A stretch of DNA of 64,000 nucleotides, from positions 29,966 through 93,965 of the forward strand of contig NZ_JAAGBB010000028.1 of assembly GCF_018129085.1 (NCBI RefSeq), in the 5' to 3' direction. Numbering within the stretch: position 1 is the stretch's first letter; each line of letters begins with the position of its first letter. The stretch is from Plastoroseomonas hellenica (lineage in GTDB: Bacteria; Pseudomonadota; Alphaproteobacteria; Acetobacterales; Acetobacteraceae). Positions 24,111 through 32,714 of this stretch are shown piece after piece. Both the position numbers and the translations under genes were made by a program. The notes beneath the pieces were generated by a model. The model saw nothing but the letters and a program-made list of their open reading frames with translations, had not been told where the DNA came from and made no database searches.

Positions 24111-25613
24111 TCAGGTGGCCTCCTCCGCGAGGGCCTCGTCCTTCTTCCTGCGGAGCGCGGGCGAGAGCATCAGCACCAGGGCGAGCGCCGCGATCGCCAG
24201 GAGGGAGGCGCTGATCGGCCGTTCGATGAACGTCATCCAGTCGCCGCGCGACAGCAGCATGGCCCGGCGCAGATGCTCTTCCATCATCGGCCCCAGGACG
24301 AAGCCGAGCAGCAGCGGCGCGCTGTCGAACTGCAGCCGTGTCAGGACGTATCCCAGCACCGACGCGGCCGCCATCACGTAGATGTCGAAGATGTTGTTGT
24401 TCAAGCTGTAGGCCCCGATGCAGCAGAACACCAGGATCGAGATGTACATGTACTTGTAGGGCACCCGCAGCAACTGCACCCAGAGGCCCACCATCGGCAG
24501 GTTGATGATCAGCAGCATGACATTGCCGATCCACATGGAGCAGATCAGCCCCCAGAACAGGCCCGGCTGCGCCTCGATCATGCGCGGACCGGGCTGGATG
24601 CCCTGGATGATCAGGGCGCCCGTCATCAGCGCCATCACGGCGTTGGACGGGATCCCCAGGGTCAGGAGCGGGATGAACGCGCTCTGTGCGCCGGCATTGT
24701 TGGCGCTCTCCGGTCCGGCCAGGCCTTCGATGGCGCCGTGGCCGAACTTCTCCGGCCGGCGGGTGATCTTGCGCTCCAGCATGTAGGACCCGAAGGCGGA
24801 GATCGACGCGCCGCCGCCCGGCAGGATGCCGAGGATGGTGCCGAGCACGGTGCCGCGGACGCTGGCCGGTGCGGCATATCGCCACTCCTCCTTGCTCAGC
24901 CACAGGGCGCCGCGCTTGGCGACGGCGCCGACCCGGTTTTCCGGCGTGGTGAGATTGACGACGATCTCGGAAATGCCGAACAGCCCCATGGCCAGTACGA
25001 CGAAGTTGACGCCGTCGGACAGCTCCGGGACGCCGAAGGTGAAGCGCTGCTGCCCGGTCTGCACATCCGTGCCGACGAAGCCGAGCGACACGCCGAAGGC
25101 CACCATCGCCACCGATTTGAGGACATTGCCCTGCGACAGCACGCAGGAGACGATGAGGCCGAGCGCCATCAGCGCGAAATACTCCGGCGGCCCGAAGGAG
25201 AGCGCGACCGCGGTCAACGCCGGCCCGGCCGCCGCCACCACCGCGGTCGAGACGGTACCCGCGAAGAAGGACCCGAGCGCCGCCGCGGCGAGGGCCGCGC
25301 CCGCGCGGCCCTGGCGGGCCATCTGGTGGCCTTCGATGGCGGTGATCACGCCGGAGATCTCGCCCGGCAGGTTGAGCAGGATCGCGGTGGTCGAACCGCC
25401 GTATTGCGCGCCGTAATAGATGCCGGCCAGCATGATGATCGCCGTCACCGGCTCCTGCCCGAAGGTCAGCGGCAGCAGCAGGGAAATCGTGGCCGTGGGC
25501 CCAAGCCCCGGCAGCACGCCGATTGCGGTCCCGATGAGCGCGCCGAGGAAGGCGAAGAGCAGGTTCTGGTAGCTCAGCGCGACATCGAAGCCGAGCGCGA
25601 GGTTCTCCAGCAT
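24111..25613 (-). CDS. tctA: Tripartite tricarboxylate transporter permease TctA
   Basis: 500 residues, about a dozen hydrophobic segments in the inner membrane. GTAIGVLPGLGPTATISLLLPLTF (split over residues 28-51) and YYGAQYGGSTTAILLNLPGE (67-86) are the family signatures; ILGILPGGGASISAFGSYMLE repeats the first motif in the second half, as expected. TctA moves a carboxylate into the cell with a cation gradient, using the small TctB and a Bug/TctC receptor. Neither tctB nor tctC adjoins it, although five intact Bug genes lie elsewhere in the window. Confidence 0.93.
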   Translation of the reverse strand: MLENLALGFDVALSYQNLLFAFLGALIGTAIGVLPGLGPTATISLLLPLTFGQEPVTAIIMLAGIYYGAQYGGSTTAILLNLPGEISGVITAIEGHQMARQGRAGAALAAAALGSFFAGTVSTAVVAAAGPALTAVALSFGPPEYFALMALGLIVSCVLSQGNVLKSVAMVAFGVSLGFVGTDVQTGQQRFTFGVPELSDGVNFVVLAMGLFGISEIVVNLTTPENRVGAVAKRGALWLSKEEWRYAAPASVRGTVLGTILGILPGGGASISAFGSYMLERKITRRPEKFGHGAIEGLAGPESANNAGAQSAFIPLLTLGIPSNAVMALMTGALIIQGIQPGPRMIEAQPGLFWGLICSMWIGNVMLLIINLPMVGLWVQLLRVPYKYMYISILVFCCIGAYSLNNNIFDIYVMAAASVLGYVLTRLQFDSAPLLLGFVLGPMMEEHLRRAMLLSRGDWMTFIERPISASLLAIAALALVLMLSPALRRKKDEALAEEAT

Positions 25614-26085
25614 GGAGGTGCGTTCCCGAAGCCCGCGCAGCCGCCTGCCATGTGTCCGGCATCGGTGCGGTCGCGCGGTGATGAGGATGAGGAAGGGCGG
25701 AAACGCTTGGCGCGTCCGCCGGTGCGGTCAGGCGAAGGCCTGACTTCGGTAGCCCTCAGAGGCTCGGGCGCTGCCGCGCAGGGAGAAATGCTCGAAGCCA
25801 TTGCCGAAGACGCCGCCGGCAAGCCGGATGCAGGGCGCCGTCACCAGCCCGCTATCGGGGGGCGTTCCCGGTCGGAGTTCACTCCGTCTCGAGGCCGGCA
25901 GGCTCACGTGCGACGTTTCCCAGCTCGCATTCTTCGCTGGCCGCACCATGGCGAAGCGCTCGGCGCAGGTGAACAGCGGTTAATCTCACAAATCCGTGAC
26001 AGATCCAGGGCTGCCCCGAGCGTGATCGCATCGCCTGCAACCCGTGGGTCGGCTTCCGTGTTGAGGCGAAACATTGCCACGCGAG
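25614..26085. other. Intergenic region, no gene recognised
   Basis: Divergent spacer between tctA and the peptidoglycan-binding gene. It has a short perfect hairpin TCAGGC-GAAG-GCCTGA (25728-25743). Open frames in it (one leftward of 73 codons) show no signal, domain or ribosome site that I trust. It may hold debris of a lost gene, such as tctB, but I see no recognisable remnant. Confidence 0.5.
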
Positions 26086-26137
26086 CAGATCGCGGGAGGC
26101 GGCGATCACGCCAGATCGCGGGAGGCGGCGATCACGC
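26086..26137. repeat. Perfect 26-bp tandem duplication
   Basis: Two directly abutting identical 26-base units (26086-26111 and 26112-26137), each beginning CAGATCGCGGGAGG and ending GATCACGC. They lie 42-93 bases before the peptidoglycan-binding gene, within its probable promoter or leader. Confidence 0.9.
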
Positions 26138-26178
26138 GGTGGCGTGACGCTGTCCAGCAGATAAAGGGAGGCAGGCCG

Positions 26179-26745
26179 ATGACGCCGGTCAAGAACGTTC
26201 TGGCAGGCTTGATCCTGGCTGCACCGCTGCTGGCATCGCCGGCGTCAGCGCAGCCGGTGTCCGGGCTCAGCTACGTGCAGCCTCTGGCCCCGCCGGCCTT
26301 GATGCAGGTGCAGGAACGCCTGCGACAGGCGGGCGATTATACCGGCCGGGCGGATGGCGTCTGGGGGCCCGACAGCCAGGCGGCGCTGCAGCGCTTCCAG
26401 CAGAGGAACGGCCTGCAGGCCACCGGCCAGCTCAACCAGGTGACCGCCATGACGCTCGGCCTCAATACCGGGACGTTGCTGTCAGCCGGCGCCAGCCCGG
26501 CCGCGGCGGCGCCGGAAGCGGCGCCCGGCCCGCTCAGCCGCCTGGCCGTACAAAACCTCCAGGCGCGGCTGCGGAACCTGGGCTTCTATCGCGGCGCCGT
26601 GGACGGGTTCTGGGGCCCGGGCACCCAGGCCGCCATCGAGCGCTTCCAGCAGGGCCACGGGCTGCAGCCGACCGGCCAGCTCAACCCGGCGACCGCCCAG
26701 GCCATGGGCCTCGACCCCAACAACCTCGAAGGCCCGGTCCGCTGA
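26179..26745 (+). CDS. Secreted peptidoglycan-binding protein with two PGBD domains
   Basis: 188 residues. Signal peptide (VKNVLAGLILAAPLLASPASA-QPV) then two PG_binding_1 modules, about residues 38-95 and 118-182. Each has the pattern VQxRLRxxGxYxGxxDGxWGPxxQAAxxRFQQxxGLQxTGQLN. The linker is rich in Ala and Pro. No catalytic domain is attached, so it presumably tethers something or simply coats murein in the periplasm. GGGAGG precedes the ATG. It converges on the chemoreceptor gene with 26 bases between the stops. Confidence 0.9.
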   Translation: MTPVKNVLAGLILAAPLLASPASAQPVSGLSYVQPLAPPALMQVQERLRQAGDYTGRADGVWGPDSQAALQRFQQRNGLQATGQLNQVTAMTLGLNTGTLLSAGASPAAAAPEAAPGPLSRLAVQNLQARLRNLGFYRGAVDGFWGPGTQAAIERFQQGHGLQPTGQLNPATAQAMGLDPNNLEGPVR

Positions 26746-26771
26746 CGGTGCGGCCGGGCCAATAGGGCCTC

Positions 26772-28868
26772 TCAGGCGGCGCGGATATCGGCCAGGAAAT
26801 TATCCACCCGGCCGCGCAGCCTCTCCGCCTGCTGCGCGAGTTCGCCGGAGGCGCCGCGCAACTCGGTGGCCGCCTGGCCGGTGCGCTCGGCACCTTCGCG
26901 CACGCCTACGGCGTGACGGGAGGCGTCCTGGGTGCCGGCTGCCGCCTCGGCGACTGCCCGCCCGATCTCCCGCGTCGCCGCCGACTGCTCCTCGGACGCC
27001 GCCGCGACCTGGGTGGTCGCGACGTCGAGCTCCCGGATCGCTTCCGCGATGGTGGCGATGGCATCGACGGTCCGCCCCGTCTCGGCCTGGATGGCGGTGA
27101 TCTGGGCGGCGATCTCCTCGGTTGCACGCGCGGTCTGCGCAGCGAGCGACTTCACCTCGCCGGCGACCACCGCGAAGCCCTTGCCGGCCTCGCCGGCGCG
27201 CGCCGCCTCGATGGTGGCATTCAGCGCCAGCAAGTTGGTCTGGCCCGCGACATCGCTGATCAGGCGCACGACGTCGCCGATCCGGTTCGCCGCATCGGAC
27301 AGCTTCTGCACGATGCCGGTGGTCGCACCCGCGGTATCGGCGGCGCGGCGCGCCATCTCGGCACTCGCCTGCACCTGGCGCGTCACCTCCATGATCGACG
27401 CACCAAGTTCCTCGGCGGAGGCGGCGACGGTGCTGACATTGGCACTCGCCTGCTCGGAGGCGGCGGCGACCGAGGCGGCGCGGGTGGCGCCATCCTCGGC
27501 GGTACCGGCCATGGAGGCGGCGGTCGCATCCAGCTCGGTCGCCGCGGCGGCGACGCTGCGCAGCACGCCGGCGGTCTCGGCCTCGAATTCCTTCAGCAGC
27601 GCTTCCAGCCGCAGGCCGCGCGCGGCGCGTGCCTCCTGCTCGGCGGCAGCGGCGGCGGCCATCTCGCGCCGCTCGATCGAGCCGGTGCGCAGCACCTCGA
27701 CCGCGCCCGCCATCTCGCCGAGCTCATCGGTGCGATCCTGGCTCGGCACCGCGACGGTGAGGTCGCCGCCGGCGATGCCGGTGACGCTCGCGGTCAGCCC
27801 GCGCATCGGTGCGACGATCCGCCGCAACACCACGACCAGCCCGCCCGCCGCGAAGGCCAGCGCGATGGCCACCAGCGCGATGGCGCCCAGCATCGTCATC
27901 CACGCGGCGCCGGCCCGCGCCTGGGCGCGCGACACGGCTTCGTCCAGCAGGGCGTCGCGCACCGGCAGGATGCTGGCCAGCGCCGGCACCGCACGGGCGC
28001 GAAGCCCGGCCAGGTCATCGGGCCAGGGCGTATTGGCGCCGCCGATCCGCGCCTGCATGATTGCCGCGTAGTTGCGGTAATGCGGCTCGGCCTGGGCCAG
28101 GAAGCCGGCGTCGAGCGCGCGGAAGGCGGCGGCCACCTGTTCGCCGGCATCGCGCGCCACATGGCGCGCGGAGGCGAAGGCATGTTCGACGAGGCCGGTG
28201 CGCAGCATGAATTCGCGCAAGCGCTCCGGCGCGATGGGCGCCGACTGGTTCTGCAGCAGCGGGTTGATCATCAGGCTGCGCTGCCCGGCCTCGTCGCGGG
28301 CGCGCATGATCTGCCAGGCGGCATGGGCCAGCGGCGCGATGGCGGGCTGGAGTTCCTGGATGCGGCGATCGGCATCGACGCTGATGCGGTCGAGGCTGGT
28401 GACCGCTTCCCGCCGCACCCGCACCACGGCCTGGCTGAGCTCGATATCCGGCGCGCCCGAGCCCGTCGCGCTGGCGGCGATGCGCTGGCGCAGCGCGTCC
28501 AGGCCGGCGATCAGGCCGCGATCCGGCACGGCGAGGCCCGCTTCGGTGGCGCTGCGCATGGCGTCCTGGATGCGCTGGTTGGTACGGGCGGCCGTCTGGC
28601 GCAGCAGCTCGGCATCGGCGCGGCGGGTGAGGGCGGCGTTGTTGAGCTCGCCGCTCTCGACCGCGAACAGCGTCTGGGCCTGCATCGAGGCGCGCAGCGC
28701 GTCGGCGGCGGCCTCGGCGCCGCGGGCGCGTTCCAGCCCCTGCCAGGCGTTCCAGGCGATCCAGCCGGAGCTGAGCAGGCCGGGTACCGCGACCACGGCG
28801 AAGCCGATGAGGAGGATTTTGGTGATGCGCACGCGGAATAATCCCGGACTGAGAAACGGCCGGACCAT
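26772..28868 (-). CDS. Methyl-accepting chemotaxis protein
   Basis: 698 residues. Membrane segment 1 at about 15-38, an all-helical periplasmic sensor (40-325) of four-helix-bundle type, membrane segment 2 at 326-349, HAMP (350-402) and the cytoplasmic signalling hairpin (about 440-690). The hairpin tip is [20 protein letters not shown] followed by [15 protein letters not shown]. It couples ligand sensing to CheA/CheW. The start is uncertain: a GTG 36 bases later (VRITKILL) would give a shorter, more typical N-terminus. No che genes are adjacent. Confidence 0.93.
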   Translation of the reverse strand: MVRPFLSPGLFRVRITKILLIGFAVVAVPGLLSSGWIAWNAWQGLERARGAEAAADALRASMQAQTLFAVESGELNNAALTRRADAELLRQTAARTNQRIQDAMRSATEAGLAVPDRGLIAGLDALRQRIAASATGSGAPDIELSQAVVRVRREAVTSLDRISVDADRRIQELQPAIAPLAHAAWQIMRARDEAGQRSLMINPLLQNQSAPIAPERLREFMLRTGLVEHAFASARHVARDAGEQVAAAFRALDAGFLAQAEPHYRNYAAIMQARIGGANTPWPDDLAGLRARAVPALASILPVRDALLDEAVSRAQARAGAAWMTMLGAIALVAIALAFAAGGLVVVLRRIVAPMRGLTASVTGIAGGDLTVAVPSQDRTDELGEMAGAVEVLRTGSIERREMAAAAAAEQEARAARGLRLEALLKEFEAETAGVLRSVAAAATELDATAASMAGTAEDGATRAASVAAASEQASANVSTVAASAEELGASIMEVTRQVQASAEMARRAADTAGATTGIVQKLSDAANRIGDVVRLISDVAGQTNLLALNATIEAARAGEAGKGFAVVAGEVKSLAAQTARATEEIAAQITAIQAETGRTVDAIATIAEAIRELDVATTQVAAASEEQSAATREIGRAVAEAAAGTQDASRHAVGVREGAERTGQAATELRGASGELAQQAERLRGRVDNFLADIRAA

Positions 28869-28952
28869 CGCAGCCCAAGTTTGCCAAGGGCTTAATGCGA
28901 GCTATCCAAATGCCTTCTGCGCCGGCCGAATGGCAGCCGGGGGAGGCTCCTG

Positions 28953-28966
28953 GTGACGCGCGTCAC
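28953..28966. promoter_or_regulatory. 14-bp perfect palindrome GTGACGCGCGTCAC
   Basis: Fully symmetric element in the divergent region between the chemoreceptor and the small secreted protein gene, 85 bases from the former. Length and symmetry suit a dimeric repressor site, though GC-rich palindromes can arise by chance. Confidence 0.35.
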
Positions 28967-29025
28967 TTCCGGGGGGAATTGAAGGCTGTAGGAGCACCGG
29001 CGTCACCCTGACGGGGAAACCCCTG

Positions 29026-29487
29026 ATGCCGCCATCCTGCAGTCCCGATGCTGCTTCCCGCGCGCGGCTTCATCGCCTACTGGAGACGACGGTCCTCGTC
29101 GCCTTGCTGGCGGGCCTCGCCTGCCCGGCCTGGGCGCAGGACGGGGCGGCCTCCATCCGGGCGGAACGGGCAGCGCTCTGGCATGTCGCCATGGCCGTCC
29201 CGGATGGCCCCGATCGCGAATTCCGCTTCCGCGATGTCCGCGTGCATGATGATGGCGCGTTGCCGGGCGAAGGGGGGCCGCTCATCTGCGGCGCCCTGGA
29301 GTTCGAGGATGCCGATGCCGGCATCGTGCGCTTCGCGCTGCTCTATGGCCGCGACGGGGACGGCCGGCTGCAGGCTGGGACGCCCTTCTTCTACGGCCGG
29401 AACTGGCTCCTCGGCACGGCCGAGCTCGCCGACCGGTGCGCGACCGTGGGCACCGCGGCCGAGGCGCGGCCATATCCGCCGCGCTGA
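29026..29487 (+). CDS. Small secreted protein of unknown function
   Basis: 153 residues. Hydrophobic signal segment (LETTVLVALLAGLACPAWA-QDG), then a compact domain with ALWHVAMAVPDGPDREFRFRDVRV, LICGALEFED and VRFALLYGRDGDGRLQ. Two cysteines (about residues 95 and 137) could pair in the periplasm. The fold reads as beta-rich but I do not recognise the family. It ends before a strong hairpin terminator, supporting that it is a real gene. Confidence 0.65.
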   Translation: MPPSCSPDAASRARLHRLLETTVLVALLAGLACPAWAQDGAASIRAERAALWHVAMAVPDGPDREFRFRDVRVHDDGALPGEGGPLICGALEFEDADAGIVRFALLYGRDGDGRLQAGTPFFYGRNWLLGTAELADRCATVGTAAEARPYPPR

Positions 29488-29618
29488 CCGCGGCGGCGGC
29501 GGGAAACGCCGTGTGCGCTGCGTCACGCCGCCGCCGCGGATGATCTGCTCCATTGCAGTGGCTCCGCTGCGGTTCCGGCTTGGCGGAGCACCCTAGACCT
29601 CCGTTTCCTCCCAAAACT

Positions 29619-29652
29619 GGCCCGGCGCCTTGCGGCGTCGGGCCCCTTTTTT
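29619..29652. terminator. Bidirectional Rho-independent terminator
   Basis: GGCCCGGCGCC and GGCGTCGGGCC pair over 11 bases (one wobble) around a TTGC loop and are followed by TTTTTT on the plus strand. The other flank (AAAA before the stem) gives TTTT for leftward transcripts. It separates the small secreted protein gene from the leftward genes to its right. Confidence 0.85.
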
Positions 29653-29683
29653 CATTGCATGGCTTGGCTTGGCGCGCCGCTGC

Positions 29684-29893
29684 CTACTGCCCGCCGGCCG
29701 CGTCCCGGGCGCCGCCGGTCCGGCGCCGGAGCGGCTCCAGGCGACGCAGCGGATCCTTCGCATTCCTGGCGCAGTCTGCGCCATTGGCCGAGGCGCCTTC
29801 CCGGGCGCCGCGCCACAGCACGGTGAGCTTGGACAGCCCCTTGGCATCCGCCCGCTGACGCTCGACCCGGCGTTTCAGATCATCGCCACCCAT
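29684..29893 (-). CDS. Small basic hypothetical protein
   Basis: 69 residues, rich in Arg, Gly and Ala (MGGDDLKRRVERQRADAKG). No membrane segment or known motif. GGGAGGA stands five bases before the ATG, and the frame ends just before the bidirectional terminator, which argues for real expression. It could bind nucleic acid given its charge, but that is a guess. Short length and high GC leave some doubt that it is coding. Confidence 0.45.
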   Translation of the reverse strand: MGGDDLKRRVERQRADAKGLSKLTVLWRGAREGASANGADCARNAKDPLRRLEPLRRRTGGARDAAGGQ

Positions 29894-30052
29894 CTCGTCC
29901 TCCCGTGATGCCGCGACATACGCTGGCGAATCTGGGGGTAACGACGGCGCAGGGGAAGGGCAACAAGCCGGGGAAGAATGGCCGCGAACGAATGATTGCG
30001 CTCAGCCCCGCCGCCCGCACCGCCTGGCCCCATTCTCGTTTCTCTTGCGCCA

Positions 30053-30631
30053 TCACGCCTCCATGCGGCGCCAGCCCGAGAGCAGCCGGCGCGTCGCGGC
30101 CTCGAAGGTGAAGACATTGCCGCCGCCTTCACCGGGCTGGTCGGCGGCGCGGATGATCGGCACGCCGCTCAGATGGCAGAGCAGCAGCGCACCGACGCCG
30201 CCATGGGAGAGGATCGCGACATCGCCCTCCGACGGCGCCAGCGCGATGGCCCGCTCGACTGCCGTCACGATTCTCGCCTGCGCGTCAATGGCGCGTTCCC
30301 AGCCGCGCACGCTCTCCTGCGGTCGTGCGAAGAAGGCATCCGCGACCACCTCGAACTCCGCCCGCGGCAAATAGCCGGTCGCGAAACGGTCATTCTCGCC
30401 AAGCCCGTCGATGACGGTGACCGGCAGGCCGCGATGGCCGGCCAGGATCGCCACCGCATCCCCGGCCTTCCGCTCCGCGCTGCTGAACACCGCAGCGATT
30501 GCCTCGACCCAGGGGTGGTCCAGCAGCCGGCGCATGCGGTCGAGGCCTCGGTTGGAGAGGCGCCAGTCGGGCACCGGGATCGCGGGATCGATCGTGACTT
30601 CCGGATGGGTGATGAAATGGACGATCGTCAT
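30053..30631 (-). CDS. Histidine phosphatase superfamily protein with altered RHG motif
   Basis: 192 residues. The fold of the phosphoglycerate-mutase-like phosphatases is recognisable: an N-terminal strand with a catalytic His (HFITHPEV), FSSAERKAGDAVAI (phosphate-binding Arg), GLGENDR and SHGGVGALLL near residue 142. The usual Arg-His-Gly is Thr-His-Pro here, so one phosphate-binding Arg is missing. It is the last gene of a leftward operon, 10 bases after an amidohydrolase. It may act on a small phosphorylated metabolite or be non-classical. Confidence 0.82.
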   Translation of the reverse strand: MTIVHFITHPEVTIDPAIPVPDWRLSNRGLDRMRRLLDHPWVEAIAAVFSSAERKAGDAVAILAGHRGLPVTVIDGLGENDRFATGYLPRAEFEVVADAFFARPQESVRGWERAIDAQARIVTAVERAIALAPSEGDVAILSHGGVGALLLCHLSGVPIIRAADQPGEGGGNVFTFEAATRRLLSGWRRMEA

Positions 30632-30641
30632 GGCGCGGCCG

Positions 30642-31682
30642 TCAGCACGGCGGCGGCAGGCGATAGACCCGCGCGGCGGTGCCGCTGAACAGCGCCCGCT
30701 TCTCCGTGATGGTGGCGCCGGCGGCGAGCCGCTTGAAGGCATTCCATAGCACCGCGTAGCCGCACATGCCCTTGTCGACTGGGAAGTTGCTCTCGAACAT
30801 CGCGCGGTCGGCGCCGAAGGATTCGATGCAGGTCTCGATATAGGGGCGCCAAGCCTCGGCGAGCATGGCGCTGGTCGGCGGCGTCGCCGCCTGGTGGAAG
30901 CCGAAGCCGCCGAGCTCCATCGCCAGGCCGCCGAGCTTCACCGTGACGTTCGGCAGCCGCGCGAGGTCGCGGATCGCCTGCCGCCATTCGGCGAAGACCT
31001 CCGCGCGGCGCGCCGCGAAGCGGCCGATGCCGATCGGGCCGCCGACATGGTCCAGCACCATCGGTTGGTCGGGAAAGGCGCGGGCCAGGTCGATCACCTC
31101 GGGGAGCTGCGTGTGATAGGCCCAGATGTCGAGCGACAACCCGTAGCCGCTGAGCCGCGCCACGCCCGCGCGGAACCGCGCCTCCCTCAGCAGGCCCGGC
31201 GGCGGCCTGATCGGGTTGGTCTGGATATCAGGATCCGGATGCCAGGCGGTGTTGTTGCGGATGGCGCGGAAGCGCCCGCCGGCGATGCGGAGCTGCGCCT
31301 CCAGAACCGGCGCCACGGCATCGCCGAGGGTCAGGTCGGCGTGGCCGACGATGCCCTGGCAGGCGCGCAGTGTGCCGTAGAGGCCGCTGGCGCTCTGCGC
31401 GGCGATGCCGTTGACGAATTCCGTCTCGCCGAGCGGCTGCATCGCCTCCGGCCCGTCGGCGCGGAACATCGCGCGGCAGGTCACGAAGACCGTGGCGCGG
31501 ATGTCGTGCCTGTCGGCGGCATCGTGCCGGAATTCGTCGAACAGGTAGCGGTTACCCGGCCGTTCCCAGAGATGGTGATGCGGGTCGATTATCGGCAGCG
31601 CCGGCTCCAGGATCTCCTCCTGGTGCAGGGCCAGCCAATCCTCCCGGACCGGGAGATGCGGATGCGGCGGCTTCGCGGGCAT
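30642..31682 (-). CDS. Amidohydrolase family 2 protein
   Basis: 346 residues, longer than the three at the left of the window. PIIDPHHHLWERPGNRYL (residues 30-47) contains the HxH metal pair and is typical of the branch that includes dihydroxybenzoate-decarboxylase-like and lactonase-like enzymes. MVLDHVGGP and FESNFPVDKG near the end replace DHxGRP and GSDWP, so the late Asp is absent and Asn/Glu may substitute. Placed 14 bases after a Bug receptor in the same operon. Substrate unknown. Confidence 0.88.
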   Translation of the reverse strand: MPAKPPHPHLPVREDWLALHQEEILEPALPIIDPHHHLWERPGNRYLFDEFRHDAADRHDIRATVFVTCRAMFRADGPEAMQPLGETEFVNGIAAQSASGLYGTLRACQGIVGHADLTLGDAVAPVLEAQLRIAGGRFRAIRNNTAWHPDPDIQTNPIRPPPGLLREARFRAGVARLSGYGLSLDIWAYHTQLPEVIDLARAFPDQPMVLDHVGGPIGIGRFAARRAEVFAEWRQAIRDLARLPNVTVKLGGLAMELGGFGFHQAATPPTSAMLAEAWRPYIETCIESFGADRAMFESNFPVDKGMCGYAVLWNAFKRLAAGATITEKRALFSGTAARVYRLPPPC

Positions 31683-31696
31683 GCAGGATCAGGCTC

Positions 31697-32692
31697 TCAA
31701 TCCAGCCGGATGTTCGCCTCCCGCACGAAGCCCTGCCAGCGCGTGCTCTGCTGCTGAAAGAAGGCGGCGAAATCCTGCGGCGTGTTCGGCTCCGCCAGCA
31801 GCTCCTGCTCCCGCAGCTTGTCGGCGACCTCGGCATCGGTGAGTGCGGCGTTCAGCAGGGCGTTGAGCCGGGCGACGATCGCCTCCGGCGTGCCCTTTGG
31901 CAGGAAGACGCCGTTCCATTCATAGGTCTCGAAGCCCGGCACGGTGTCCGAGAGCGGCGCGATCTCCGGAAAGGCGGCCAGCCGTCCGCGCCCGGTATGG
32001 GCGAGGCCGTGCAGCTTGCCTTCGCGCAGATAGGCGCCCGGACCATTGGCATTGCCGAAATAGAGCTTCACCCGGCCGGCCAGCAGATCGGTATAGGCCG
32101 GCGCGCCGCCGCGATAGGGAATGTGGTTCACGCTGATCCCCGCCTCGCGCGCGAAGAGCTCCAGCGCCAGATGCTGCACCGAGCCATTGCCGGCCGAAGC
32201 CGCGTCGATCGTCCCGGGCGCGCGCTTGGCGAGCGCGACCAGCTCGGCGGCGTTCTGCGCGGCGAGCGAGGGATGCGCCAGCACGATCTGCGGCACGGTG
32301 ATGGTGCGGAAGACCGGCACGAGGTCGCGCTGCGCCAGGTAGGGCAGGTTGGGGAAGAGCACGGAATCGAGCGACAGCCCGGTCGAGGAATGCAGCACCG
32401 TGTAGCCGTCGGGTGCGGCCTGCGCGACGTTCGCGGCCCCGATCGTGCCGGTGGCGCCGCTGCGGTTCTCGATGACGAAAGCCTGCCCGGCATGGCGCGC
32501 GACGGCGGTGAAGAAGATGCGGGCCACGATATCCGCCGTGCCGCCCGGCGGCCAGGGCACCACGACCCGCACCGGGCGGTTCGGCCAGGCGCCCTGCGCC
32601 AGCACCGCGGGCGCGGCCAGCAGGCCGGGCAGCGCCGCCAGTACGCCGCGCCGACCGAGGCCGCGATGTGGCGGAAGTGGATTCAGGGACAT
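31697..32692 (-). CDS. Bug/TctC family periplasmic solute receptor
   Basis: 331 residues. Twin-arginine-like opening (GLGRRGVLAALPGLLAAP) with cleavage near VLAQ-GAWPN. Loops VVPWPPGGTADIVAR and IENRSGATGTIGAANVAQAAPDGYT, second lobe HIPYRGGAPAYTDLLAG. Follows another Bug gene by 22 bases in the same operon; the two are clearly different in sequence, so they probably bind different acids rather than being a recent duplication. Confidence 0.92.
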   Translation of the reverse strand: MSLNPLPPHRGLGRRGVLAALPGLLAAPAVLAQGAWPNRPVRVVVPWPPGGTADIVARIFFTAVARHAGQAFVIENRSGATGTIGAANVAQAAPDGYTVLHSSTGLSLDSVLFPNLPYLAQRDLVPVFRTITVPQIVLAHPSLAAQNAAELVALAKRAPGTIDAASAGNGSVQHLALELFAREAGISVNHIPYRGGAPAYTDLLAGRVKLYFGNANGPGAYLREGKLHGLAHTGRGRLAAFPEIAPLSDTVPGFETYEWNGVFLPKGTPEAIVARLNALLNAALTDAEVADKLREQELLAEPNTPQDFAAFFQQQSTRWQGFVREANIRLD

Positions 32693-32714
32693 GGGTTTCC
32701 TCCGGGGATTTCGA

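Noticed and set aside
23056..25662. A single leftward open frame of 868 codons covering both the catalase and the TctA region
   Set aside because: Its last third is the real catalase, but the first two thirds is the wrong frame of tctA (Arg/Gly-rich, no domain). The catalase has its own ATG and ribosome site at 23979.
25728..25949. Leftward 73-codon frame in the tctA upstream gap, considered as a tctB remnant
   Set aside because: No membrane segments and no TctB-like pattern; no ribosome site.
26086..26137. CRISPR array or integration attachment site
   Set aside because: Only two units, directly abutting with no spacer, and no cas gene, integrase or tRNA nearby; it is a simple tandem duplication.
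24066..26147. Rightward 693-codon open frame antisense to tctA
   Set aside because: Composition is dominated by Arg, Gly, His and Asp, as expected for the complement of a membrane-protein gene; tctA on the other strand is unambiguous.
26913..28841. Rightward 642-codon frame opposite the chemoreceptor
   Set aside because: Repetitive Gly/Arg/Asp antisense frame; the chemoreceptor has complete domain structure.
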